This document shows, piece after piece, positions 54,172-64,000 of a stretch of 64,000 nucleotides of DNA; the first letter of the stretch is position 1, and the number at the start of each line of letters is the position of its first letter. The position numbers were made by a program, and so were the translations under genes. The notes below the pieces were generated by a model. That model did not search any database. It was not told the origin of the DNA and was given only the letters and a program-made list of their open reading frames with translations. The DNA is from UBA4416 sp040387475 (GTDB lineage: Bacteria > Bacteroidota > Bacteroidia > B-17B0 > Aurantibacillaceae), in contig JAZKDT010000019.1 in NCBI GenBank assembly GCA_040387475.1, forward strand, positions 1-64,000, written 5' to 3'.

Positions 54172-54513
54172 TTAAGCCGTTTTCGGTTTAATGTCTAATA
54201 AAAATTTCATCGTATCCATAAAGTCAGCTAACTCACTTACCTTTTCTTTAGTTTTGGTTTTACCACTCGGACTTAAACTGTAATATTTTCTTACTCTCTT
54301 TCCAATAAATTCAGTTTCGGTGGTAACTAAACCATCACTTTCCAAAGCATGCAAAGTTGGATATAAGGCGCCTTCCGTAATTTGAATTTTATCTAAGGTC
54401 AATTCTTTTACCTTTTGGGTAATTTCGTAACCATACATTTTTTTATTGTCGGCCAATAATTTTAAAACAATAGTTTTAAGTGTGCCTTTTAGTAGTTCTG
54501 AAGAGTAAATCAT
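54172..54513 (-). CDS. PadR-family transcriptional repressor
   Basis: This 113-residue protein has the PadR winged helix: LKGTLKTIVLKLLADNKKMYGYEI, ITEGALYPTLHALESDGLV, and the wing KRVRKYYSLSPSGKTK, with a short C-terminal dimer helix. PadR proteins repress their own operons and release DNA on ligand binding. It is the first gene of a two-gene operon with the HAAS/HWPG protein and is divergent from the phosphatase gene at 54711. A perfect inverted repeat covering its -7 box lies 25 bases upstream. Confidence 0.93.
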   Translation of the reverse strand: MIYSSELLKGTLKTIVLKLLADNKKMYGYEITQKVKELTLDKIQITEGALYPTLHALESDGLVTTETEFIGKRVRKYYSLSPSGKTKTKEKVSELADFMDTMKFLLDIKPKTA

Positions 54514-54537
54514 GATATTATAACTTTATACTTAAGA

Positions 54538-54565
54538 CAAAGATACATAAGAATCTAATGTATCT
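54538..54565 (-). promoter_or_regulatory. PadR-operon promoter with overlapping operator
   Basis: The - strand carries TATCTTTG at 54538-54545, an exact TAnnTTTG -7 box. It overlaps one arm of the perfect inverted repeat AGATACAT/ATGTATCT (54541-54548 with 54558-54565, nine-base spacer). Binding there would block the promoter, so this is a strong candidate autoregulatory site. Confidence 0.65.
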
Positions 54566-54710
54566 GACTATTAGGTTTAAATATATTTATAAGTTATTGA
54601 TAATCAGTTTAATAAAATTTAATTTTTGTTATATGAAATTTATAGTTCAATTTTGATTGGCTAATTATAGCTGATAAAATTAAAAAATACGACAATGAAT
54701 TTAAATAGAA

Positions 54711-56051
54711 ATGGAANNNNNNNNNNATATCCTCTTGGTTAGCGCTCCGGTTTTTGTAATATCATTGCTGCTTATGGTTTTTTCTAACGTATCCGAAATC
54801 GTTGGGATTACCTTATTGCTTGGTTCTTATCTTTTATTTTGTTTTAGTTTTTCGCTCATATTCTACAATTCACCGATTGTAAAAAGAAAAAAAGCAAGTA
54901 AAGCAATTGTGATTATTTGCAGTTCTATTTTTGCGATTGGTTGGGCTTTTAAATTTATGCACTGGCCGGGTGCAGCATTATCCATCATAGTTTCAAGTTT
55001 GTTGTTTTCTTTTGGTGCTTTGCCACTTATTATGAAGTCCCGCTACGAAAACCGAAAGACATTATTATCTGAAAAAACTCTTGTGCTGAGTATTGCTGAT
55101 ATGATCTCTTTCGTTTTAATTATTAATGGACTTCTATTTAAGGTCATGCATTGGCCGGGGGGCTTATTGCTTATTCAGGCTGGTATTGTAATGCTTGCCA
55201 TCACCTTTATATTTTGGAACGTTTCATTCAGAAAAGAAGTAAAATTAAGATTGGTCGCCGAACTAAAGTTGAAAGAAACATTATATGAAGTTGAGGAAAA
55301 GCAAAAGGAAATCACAGATAGTATCAATTACGCCAAAAGGATCCAGGAAGCCATTTTACCGTCACGTGAGTTTATTAAAACGCATTTGCCGGATTCTTTT
55401 TTATATTATCAACCCAAAGATATTGTAGCCGGTGATTTTTATTGGGCCGAGAAAATCGGTGAAACATTTTACATTGCGGCTGCGGATTGCACAGGTCACG
55501 GTGTGCCCGGGGCTTTGGTATCTGTTGTTTGCTGTAATGCACTCAATAGGAGCGTGAAGGAATTTCAGGAAACTGAACCCGGAAGAATTTTAGATAAAAC
55601 CCGGGAATTAGTTTTGGAGTCCTTTTCTAAAAGCGGTGGGGATATCAAAGACGGCATGGATATTTCTTTAATAAGCATTAAAGACAGTGAAGTAAAATGG
55701 GCCGGAGCCAACAATCCTTTATGGTATATTCCTTACAACGATAGCCTGTTAAAAGAAGTCAAAGCCGATAAACAACCGATAGGGAAAACAGATAATCCGT
55801 TACCATTTACAACCCATCAGATCAACTTGAAGAGGGGAGATACCATGTATTTATTTACGGATGGATATGCTGATCAATTTGGTGGGCCAAAAGGGAAAAA
55901 GTTGAAATACAAACAATTCGAACAATTATTGATGTCAACTAAAGAACTGTCTTTAAATGAACAGTTTACGTTGGTTGAAAAGGAACTTAGTGATTGGAAA
56001 GGCGGATTGGAGCAGGTAGATGATATTTGTGTTATAGGAATCCGCCTCTAA
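54711..56051 (+). CDS. Twin FKxMHWPG membrane protein fused to a SpoIIE/PP2C phosphatase; N-terminus at an assembly gap
   Basis: About 446 residues. Six or so membrane helices span residues 5-180, with FKFMHWPGAALS near residue 81 and FKVMHWPGGLLL near residue 144. A short coiled segment (KLKETLYEVEEKQKEITDSINYA) links them to a SpoIIE-type PPM phosphatase: YYQPKDIVAGDFYWAE, AAADCTGHGVPGALVS near residue 262, DGMDISLISI and TMYLFTDGYADQFGG, with metal-binding Asp in place. It should dephosphorylate a Ser/Thr target in response to a membrane signal. Ten N at 54717-54726 obscure the start; ATG 54695 could equally be the true start if the gap length differs. It is divergent from PadR. Confidence 0.85.
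   Translation: MEXXXXILLVSAPVFVISLLLMVFSNVSEIVGITLLLGSYLLFCFSFSLIFYNSPIVKRKKASKAIVIICSSIFAIGWAFKFMHWPGAALSIIVSSLLFSFGALPLIMKSRYENRKTLLSEKTLVLSIADMISFVLIINGLLFKVMHWPGGLLLIQAGIVMLAITFIFWNVSFRKEVKLRLVAELKLKETLYEVEEKQKEITDSINYAKRIQEAILPSREFIKTHLPDSFLYYQPKDIVAGDFYWAEKIGETFYIAAADCTGHGVPGALVSVVCCNALNRSVKEFQETEPGRILDKTRELVLESFSKSGGDIKDGMDISLISIKDSEVKWAGANNPLWYIPYNDSLLKEVKADKQPIGKTDNPLPFTTHQINLKRGDTMYLFTDGYADQFGGPKGKKLKYKQFEQLLMSTKELSLNEQFTLVEKELSDWKGGLEQVDDICVIGIRL
54717..54726. other. Assembly gap (10 N) at the phosphatase start
   Basis: Ten consecutive N, two codons after the nominal ATG. The real length is unknown, so the first residues of the protein cannot be trusted. Confidence 0.95.
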
Positions 56052-56111
56052 TTTCTGAGCAAATATTAACAATTTAGAACGCTCATTTTCTAATTTCGTA
56101 TCTTTAAAACT

Positions 56112-56669
56112 ATGACCGAAGAAATAGTTTTAAGAGAAGCCACGTTTAGTCCAAGAGTAAAAACCTATATTTTTTTTGTAGTATTAGGGGTATTATTTAC
56201 AACCATTATAGGATGGATCGTAATTCCATTCTGGATCTTTGGCTTAGGTCAATGGTTAAGTGGAAAGTATTTTAAAACATTGTCTTGTCAGATAACCAAT
56301 AAAAATTTAAAATTTTCTAAAGGTTTGATTTTACACATCGAGAAAACAATCCCGGTAGAAAATATTCAGGATCTGTCTTTTGTTGGAGGGCCTATATTGC
56401 GTTATTTTGGTTTAACTTTAATCAAAATTGAAACTGCCGGCGGCGGTGGCGGGCCACACGCTCAAAGCATGATGAGCATGCTCGGAATTAATGATGCTGA
56501 GAGTTTCAAGACTCAAATTTTGCAGCAGCGCGAGAAAGTCATTAACCAAAAACACGGTTATGGAAATGTTAACGTTAATCAACAACAAAGCCCGGCGATT
56601 GATAATACTCAATTACTGACCGACATTAAAAACGAATTAATTGAAATAAAAAACGCTTTAAAAAAATAA
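56112..56669 (+). CDS. Bacterial PH-domain membrane protein (YdbS/DUF304-like)
   Basis: This 185-residue protein has two closely spaced N-terminal helices (TYIFFVVLGVLFTTIIGW and IVIPFWIFGLGQWLSG). A bPH2 domain follows: LSCQITNKNLKFSKGLILHIEKTIPVENI, split by a turn, then LRYFGLTLIKIETAG. A Gly/Met loop and a helical tail (DIKNELIEIKNALKK) end it. Such proteins sit in the inner membrane and are mostly uncharacterised. It stands alone between the phosphatase and dnaE genes, with a large inverted repeat downstream. Confidence 0.82.
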   Translation: MTEEIVLREATFSPRVKTYIFFVVLGVLFTTIIGWIVIPFWIFGLGQWLSGKYFKTLSCQITNKNLKFSKGLILHIEKTIPVENIQDLSFVGGPILRYFGLTLIKIETAGGGGGPHAQSMMSMLGINDAESFKTQILQQREKVINQKHGYGNVNVNQQQSPAIDNTQLLTDIKNELIEIKNALKK

Positions 56670-56679
56670 GAATTACAAA

Positions 56680-56730
56680 TTATTACGAATATACGAATCG
56701 CGCATACCCAGATTCGTATATTCGTAATAA
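56680..56730. repeat. 20-base perfect inverted repeat, REP-like
   Basis: Positions 56680-56699 are the exact reverse complement of 56711-56730, with an eleven-base loop GCGCATACCCA. Each arm also contains a short direct repeat (ACGAAT spaced by AT). No long T tract follows, so it is not a typical terminator; it looks like a dispersed intergenic palindrome. Confidence 0.85.
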
Positions 56731-56771
56731 ATGGGTAATCAAAAATAACTTAACACTCACAACTAATATAG

Positions 56772-59700
56772 ATGTTTTTAATATTTGATACCGAAACAAC
56801 AGGTTTACCGCGTAATTATAACGCACCCTTAACGGATTTTGATAACTGGCCGCGCATGGTGCAGGTTGCCTGGCAGCTACACGATGTACACGGTAATTTA
56901 ATCAATAATAATTCCATTATCATTAAGCCTGAGGGATATACAATTCCCTTTAACGCCGTTCAAATACATGGCATCACAAACGAACGCGCTATTGAAGAAG
57001 GCCAGGATCTAAAAACTGTGTTAGCAGAATTTGTTAATGTAGTTAATCAGTCAAAGTATTTATGCGGACATAATATTGAGTTTGATAATAATATCATCGG
57101 CGCGGAGTTATTACGTTGTGGGTTGGAAAATGTGCTGGCAGCAAAGTCTTTTATTGATACAAAAAACGATCAAACGACAGAGTACTGCGCTATTCCCGGT
57201 GGAAGAGGAGGCAAATTCAAGTGGCCAACCTTAACAGAACTTTATACTAAATTATTTAATGCATCGTTTGAGGAAGCTCACAATGCAGCATTCGATGTAT
57301 TGGCAACAGGTAAAGTTTTCTTCGAGATCATTAAAAGAGGAATTACCAGGGTTGCCGAAATTCCTACGACTGAACTTCCGGCAATTAACTATGTGGCGCC
57401 TGATCTAACAGAATTATACAAACACGAGCAGGTCTGGAAAGAAAGGAAAAATAAAAAATCGGAACCTTCAGTCACTTCAGGTGGAGTTGAGAAGTTAACA
57501 GAAGTAGATGTGTCAAATCTGAAATTTTCACATCTGCATAACCATACTCAGTTTTCTGTGCTTCAATCAACCAGCGATGTCGCTGATTTAGTAAAAAAAG
57601 CTATCGAATATAATATGCCGGCTGTTGCGTTAACCGATCATGGTAATATGTATGGTGCATTTTTATTCTGGCAGGCGATTGACAAACATAATAAAGGTGT
57701 TAAATCCCATAATGAAGCGGTTGGTAAAGGGGAAAAGACCGAAGATAAAAAGGCAGAGTTAAAATGCATCATCGGTTGCGAGTTGTTTATTTGCAAGGAT
57801 CATAAGGATAAATCCAAACAGGATAACGGTTATACCCAGGTTTTAATTGCTAAGAACAGATTGGGTTACGAAAATTTATCCCGCTTAAGTTCCATCGGTT
57901 TAATTGATGGTGCCTATTACGTCCCCCGTATCGACAAGGATTTATTGGTAAAATACAAGGACGGATTAATCGCTACAACGGGATCTTTATCAGCTGAAAT
58001 TCCTAATCTTATTTTGAATGTTGGTGAGGAACAAGCAGAAGAAGCGTTTGTATGGTACAAAGATTTGTTTGGCGGAGATTTTTACGTGGAATTAAACCGA
58101 CATGATCTGCCCGACGAAAATCATGTGAATGATGTTTTAATGCGCTTTGCTGCGAAATATGAAGTGAAGTATTTTGCAGCAAACAGTAATTACTATTTAA
58201 ATAAAAATGGATTTGATGCGCATGACATTTTGTTGTGTGTAAAAGACGGCGAGAAAAAAGCAACCCCTGTTGGAAAAGGCCGTGGTTTTAGATACGGCTT
58301 GCAGAATAAGGAATTTTATTTCAAGTCGCCTAAAGAAATGATCGCTTTGTTTAGCGATATGCCCGAAGCTATTGAAGCAACCGGCGAAATCGTTTCGAAA
58401 ATAGAGCAGTTTAAATTAGGACGTGATATTTTATTGCCAAAATTTGAAATTGCTACTTCATTTATCGAAACTAACGAAGCGGAAATACAAGCGTCTCATC
58501 AACGAATTAATGCCTTAAAAGAAAAAGGTTGGGAAGAGAAAAACTTATCTGCTGATGCTATAGATGTACAAAAAGCAGAAATGCGTGTGATTGCAGAGCA
58601 GTTTATTTACATGTCACATTTAACCTGGCAGGGCGCCCACAAGCGCTATCCCGAAATGCCTGCGGAAACCAAGGAGCGTATTGAGTTTGAGTTGGCTACC
58701 ATCGAGCGGATGGGATATCCGGGCTATTTTTTGATTGTTGCTGATTTCATTTCCAAAGCCCGTGAAATGGGCGTAGCCGTTGGTCCTGGCCGTGGTTCTG
58801 CCGCCGGTTCTGCCATTGCTTACTGTTTATGGATTACTAATGTCGATCCCATTAAGTTCGATTTACTATTTGAGCGTTTCTTAAATCCGGATCGTATCAG
58901 CATGCCCGATATTGATATTGACTTTGATGATGAGGGACGGGGCTTAGTAATTGATTATGTAATCAATAAATATGGCGCCAATCAGGTAGCTCAAATTATC
59001 ACTTACGGCACCATGGGCGGTAAATCCGCTATTAAGGATACCGCAAGGGTTTTAGACCTGCCATTGGAAGATTCTAACAATTTATCAAAAGCATTTCCCG
59101 ATAGTTTAGATGCTAAATTAAAAAAGCTTTTAAAGCCAGGAGGTATCGATCAGAAATATTTAGATGGTATTAAAGATAAACGCGAGGTAGTTGAACAATC
59201 TCATAATTTCAGAAAGTTGGCAGAAGGGAATTCGCCACAGGCCGCTGTGTTAAAACAAGCCTATGAATTAGAGGGCTGTTTAAGAAACGTTGGTATCCAC
59301 GCCTGCGGTGTAATTATTACGCCGGATGACATGGTAAAGTTTGTGCCGGTTACCAAAGCTAAAGATAGTGACATGCTGGTTACACAGTTTGACAACTCTG
59401 TAGCCGAAAATGCAGGCTTGCTAAAAATGGACTTCCTGGGTTTAAGAACTTTAACCATTATTAAAGATGCCTTACGGTATATCAAACAAAATCACGGTGT
59501 CGATATTGATATTGACGCTATTGATTTGGAAGATAAGAAGACCTACGAATTATTTCAACGGGGCGAAACAAATGCAGTGTTCCAGTATGAAAGTGCAGGT
59601 ATGCAAAAATCACTAAAGGATCTGAAACCCGATTCTTTCAACGATTTAATTGCCATGAATGCCTTGTATCGCCCGGGACCAATTGCATACATTCCAAACT

Positions 59701-61244
59701 ACATTAATCGTAAGCACGGCCGCGAACCTATTACTTTTGATTTGGAAGGAATGGATGAATATCTTGGCGAGACCTATGGTATTACCGTTTACCAGGAACA
59801 GGTAATGCGATTGTCTCAAAAACTGGCCAATTTTACCAAAGGTGATGCAGATACATTGCGTAAGGCAATGGGAAAAAAAGACAGGGCTACACTTGATAAA
59901 ATGAAAGGGAAGTTCATTGACAATTGCAAAACCAACGGACATGATACCACTGTAGCCGAAAAAGTATGGAAGGATTGGGAGGCATTTGCAAGTTACGCTT
60001 TCAATAAATCGCACTCGACTTGTTATGCCTATGTGGCTTTTCAAACTGCTTATATCAAAGCCCATTACCCGTCAGAGTTTATGGCTTCTGTTTTAAATCA
60101 TGCTGGTAGCATTGATTCCATTTCGTTTTTAATGGAAGAGTGTAAGCGCATGGGTGTCAAAGTTTTGGGGCCGGATATCAATGAGGGTTTTGCAAAATTT
60201 GCCGTAATTCCGGGGGGTACAGATATTCGTTTTGGAATGGCGTCGATCAAAGGTGTTGGCGAAAACACAGTTGAAAATATTATCAATGAACGTAACGAAA
60301 ATGGGAAGTACACATCAGTTTTTGATTTGGCAAAACGCCTGGAAAGTAAGTGCGTTAATAAAAAATCATTAGAAGGTTTAGCTTTAGCAGGAGGATTTGA
60401 CAGCTTTGAGGGCGTACATCGCGCGATGTTTTTCACTCCCGATCCATCAGATAATTTGACCTTGACAGACCGGATGATCAAGTATAGCAATCAAATGAGT
60501 TTGGGAAATGATACCTCACAGGCAAGTTTGTTTGGGGGCGATGATGAAGTAGAAATTACAGAACCACAACTACCACAAAAAATCGAAGCCTGGGGTAAAC
60601 TGGAAGAATTAGCGAGAGAAAAAGAGGTTGTTGGTTTCTTTATTTCAGGGCATCCATTAGATCCATATAAATTAATTATCGAACATAAGTGTAATGCCAA
60701 TTGCGCGCAAATGAAAGCAAACCTTGAACAATTTAAAGGTAAAGATGTAACGTTTGGCGGTATCATTACTGGATCAGAACAACGTACCAGTAAAACCGGA
60801 AATGCTTTTGGGAAGTTAATTATCGAAGATTATCATGGTGCATTGGAACTCATGTTATTTGGGAAGGATTTTGTAGAGTACAATAAATTCATGGTAAATT
60901 CCTTGTTTGTTTACGTAAAAGCTAAGATCCAGGAGCGTTACGGTCAGCCTGGAAGTTTAGAAGTCAAAGTTCAGAAGATTGAATTACTGGAGAATGTGAA
61001 AGAGAATATTTTTTCTACCATGAAATTGAAACTCGATGTAAATGCTATTGATGATGAGCTGATCACTAATATCGAATCTATTTTTAATTCGTCACAAGGT
61101 AAATGTAGCGTAGAATTTTTTGTGGAAGACACTACAGAAAATTTAAGCGTTAAGCTATTCTCAAAATCTCAGAAAATAGCTGTAAGTACAGAATTAATGA
61201 ATGAATTGGATAAAATTGGTAATCTAACCTATGAGCTAACTTAG
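56772..61244 (+). CDS. dnaE: DNA polymerase III alpha subunit with N-terminal proofreading exonuclease
   Basis: This 1490-residue protein is the replicative polymerase. Residues 1-195 form a DEDD exonuclease: FDTETTGLPRN (Asp6, Glu8), GHNIEFDNNI near residue 100 and AHNAAFDVLATG near residue 173. A PHP domain starts at LHNHTQFS near residue 254. The polymerase core has GPGRGSAAGS, the catalytic MPDIDIDFDDEGR near residue 712, and YRPGPIAYIPNY near residue 964. A clamp-binding QASLF lies near residue 1250, with an OB domain (VTFGGIITGSEQR) after it. Classic E. coli DnaE lacks the exonuclease, which is there a separate DnaQ; the fused form occurs in some Bacteroidota. Confidence 0.96.
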   Translation: MFLIFDTETTGLPRNYNAPLTDFDNWPRMVQVAWQLHDVHGNLINNNSIIIKPEGYTIPFNAVQIHGITNERAIEEGQDLKTVLAEFVNVVNQSKYLCGHNIEFDNNIIGAELLRCGLENVLAAKSFIDTKNDQTTEYCAIPGGRGGKFKWPTLTELYTKLFNASFEEAHNAAFDVLATGKVFFEIIKRGITRVAEIPTTELPAINYVAPDLTELYKHEQVWKERKNKKSEPSVTSGGVEKLTEVDVSNLKFSHLHNHTQFSVLQSTSDVADLVKKAIEYNMPAVALTDHGNMYGAFLFWQAIDKHNKGVKSHNEAVGKGEKTEDKKAELKCIIGCELFICKDHKDKSKQDNGYTQVLIAKNRLGYENLSRLSSIGLIDGAYYVPRIDKDLLVKYKDGLIATTGSLSAEIPNLILNVGEEQAEEAFVWYKDLFGGDFYVELNRHDLPDENHVNDVLMRFAAKYEVKYFAANSNYYLNKNGFDAHDILLCVKDGEKKATPVGKGRGFRYGLQNKEFYFKSPKEMIALFSDMPEAIEATGEIVSKIEQFKLGRDILLPKFEIATSFIETNEAEIQASHQRINALKEKGWEEKNLSADAIDVQKAEMRVIAEQFIYMSHLTWQGAHKRYPEMPAETKERIEFELATIERMGYPGYFLIVADFISKAREMGVAVGPGRGSAAGSAIAYCLWITNVDPIKFDLLFERFLNPDRISMPDIDIDFDDEGRGLVIDYVINKYGANQVAQIITYGTMGGKSAIKDTARVLDLPLEDSNNLSKAFPDSLDAKLKKLLKPGGIDQKYLDGIKDKREVVEQSHNFRKLAEGNSPQAAVLKQAYELEGCLRNVGIHACGVIITPDDMVKFVPVTKAKDSDMLVTQFDNSVAENAGLLKMDFLGLRTLTIIKDALRYIKQNHGVDIDIDAIDLEDKKTYELFQRGETNAVFQYESAGMQKSLKDLKPDSFNDLIAMNALYRPGPIAYIPNYINRKHGREPITFDLEGMDEYLGETYGITVYQEQVMRLSQKLANFTKGDADTLRKAMGKKDRATLDKMKGKFIDNCKTNGHDTTVAEKVWKDWEAFASYAFNKSHSTCYAYVAFQTAYIKAHYPSEFMASVLNHAGSIDSISFLMEECKRMGVKVLGPDINEGFAKFAVIPGGTDIRFGMASIKGVGENTVENIINERNENGKYTSVFDLAKRLESKCVNKKSLEGLALAGGFDSFEGVHRAMFFTPDPSDNLTLTDRMIKYSNQMSLGNDTSQASLFGGDDEVEITEPQLPQKIEAWGKLEELAREKEVVGFFISGHPLDPYKLIIEHKCNANCAQMKANLEQFKGKDVTFGGIITGSEQRTSKTGNAFGKLIIEDYHGALELMLFGKDFVEYNKFMVNSLFVYVKAKIQERYGQPGSLEVKVQKIELLENVKENIFSTMKLKLDVNAIDDELITNIESIFNSSQGKCSVEFFVEDTTENLSVKLFSKSQKIAVSTELMNELDKIGNLTYELT

Positions 61245-61265
61245 AACTTTAAAATTCTAAAATAT

Positions 61266-61301
61266 AAAAAGCCGGTTCAAGTTGTTGAACGGGCTTTTTT
61301 A
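61266..61301. terminator. Bidirectional terminator between dnaE and osmC
   Basis: The stem AAAAGCCGGTTCAA/TTGAACGGGCTTTT has one mismatch and a GTTG loop, with A and T runs on its two sides. It serves both convergent genes. Confidence 0.88.
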
Positions 61302-61314
61302 ATAAAGTCACTAG

Positions 61315-61728
61315 TTAAATAAATCTTACTTCAGAAGTGATAGGAACGCTTAAAACTTTGGAAATAATACAGGTTTTCTCGGCTTCTTTTACAACGGCCT
61401 CAAAATCGGCTATACTTATTCCTTCTGGGCCACCATTCATGATTAAGTGAACGCCTGTAACGGCTAGTCCTTCCATGCTTACGATAGCTTCGGTATCCAG
61501 TGTAGTTGGCTTAAATCCTTTAGCGGTAAGCATTGCGCTTACAGCCATAGTAAAGCAACCAGCGTGCGCTGCAGCCAGTAATTCTTCCGGGTTTGTTCCT
61601 TTTTCACCTTCTTCAAAACGCGTTTTGAAACTGTAGTTCGTATTCTCTAAAATACCACTTGGTGTCGAAATTGTTCCTTTGCCTTCTTTCAGGGTTCCTT
61701 CCCAATGGGCTTTTGCTGTTCTTTTCAT
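61315..61728 (-). CDS. osmC: OsmC-type peroxidase
   Basis: The ATG at 61726-61728 gives 137 residues beginning KRTAKAHWEGTLKEGKG, as in OsmC; an ATG 13 codons upstream would add an atypical leader (FCLINYKSNRQI). The two redox cysteines are present in AAHAGCFTMAVSAML and EAEKTCIISK, and ENTNYSFKTRFEEG matches the fold. OsmC reduces organic hydroperoxides with thiol donors. It neighbours the catalase-peroxidase gene on the same strand, which suggests an oxidative-stress pair, although 196 bases separate the two. Confidence 0.93.
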   Translation of the reverse strand: MKRTAKAHWEGTLKEGKGTISTPSGILENTNYSFKTRFEEGEKGTNPEELLAAAHAGCFTMAVSAMLTAKGFKPTTLDTEAIVSMEGLAVTGVHLIMNGGPEGISIADFEAVVKEAEKTCIISKVLSVPITSEVRFI

Positions 61729-61924
61729 AATTTGTCGATTTGATTTATAATTAATCAGGCAAAACATATACCTAACCTTTTGATTTTTTATTTATTGATG
61801 TGTAGTGCAAATTCTTTTTTATATGGAATCACCAAATCTCTTCAACCGTAATACAGCAATTATTCCATAACTATTCATGTTGAAGAATTCTTTCCCCATA
61901 ATTAATCTGTCATATAAAAATAGT

Positions 61925-64000
<2,076 letters not shown>

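Noticed and set aside
61729..61767. Longer osmC start at 61767
   Set aside because: The extra 13 residues do not fit the family, while the ATG at 61728 gives the standard N-terminus.

Overview
The window looks like a chromosomal piece of an AT-rich, gliding or T9SS-bearing member of the Bacteroidota. The evidence is seven proteins ending in type IX secretion (T9SS) sorting domains, a PorP/SprF-family outer-membrane protein, a DUF2723 membrane protein, Bacteroidota-style -7 boxes (TAnnTTTG) and little use of Shine-Dalgarno sequences. Two runs of exactly ten N (36985-36994 and 54717-54726) show that it comes from a draft assembly. There is no phage, insertion sequence, CRISPR array or rRNA; the only RNA gene is a tRNA-Gln.

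Region 1 (1-15592, all + strand) is a surface-glycan locus with tightly packed, often overlapping genes. It holds glycosyltransferases of the GT2 and GT-B types, a hexapeptide-repeat acetyltransferase, a nonulosonic-acid module (SpsF-like cytidylyltransferase, NeuB-like synthase, TylF-like O-methyltransferase and KdsC/YrbI-like phosphatase), an AsnB-type amidotransferase, a non-hydrolysing UDP-GlcNAc 2-epimerase and a Wzy/WaaL-type polymerase or ligase. The locus begins upstream of the window; no flippase or initiating transferase is visible.

Region 2 (15709-34910) alternates large secreted T9SS cargo proteins with housekeeping genes: a DUF3467 protein, htpG, fabH, a conserved 518-residue Bacteroidota protein, tRNA-Gln, the DUF2723 GT-C-like protein, a lipocalin, a small gene coupled to proC, and glutathione peroxidase. 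Clear hairpin terminators separate most units.

Region 3 (34964-37814) is a cytochrome oxidase segment: heme o synthase, two subunit III-like proteins and a subunit IV-like protein. Region 4 (37939-48708) holds a tandem pair of T9SS cargo paralogs, a purF-type amidotransferase, a CotH-kinase protein with a type B T9SS domain followed by its probable PorP/SprF partner, penicillin-binding protein 1C and a MerR regulator.

Region 5 (48967-64000) holds an M16-like protein without the zinc motif, a glycosyltransferase plus GHMP sugar kinase pair, and a PadR-centred divergent locus. In that locus two different membrane proteins share paired 'FKxMHWPG' segments, one attached to a HAAS-like helical domain and the other to a SpoIIE/PP2C phosphatase. 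It ends with a PH-domain protein, a DNA polymerase III alpha subunit carrying an N-terminal exonuclease, OsmC and a katG that runs off the window. The HWPG/PadR/phosphatase locus is the best candidate for an undescribed system; the nonulosonate module with an embedded methyltransferase is second.
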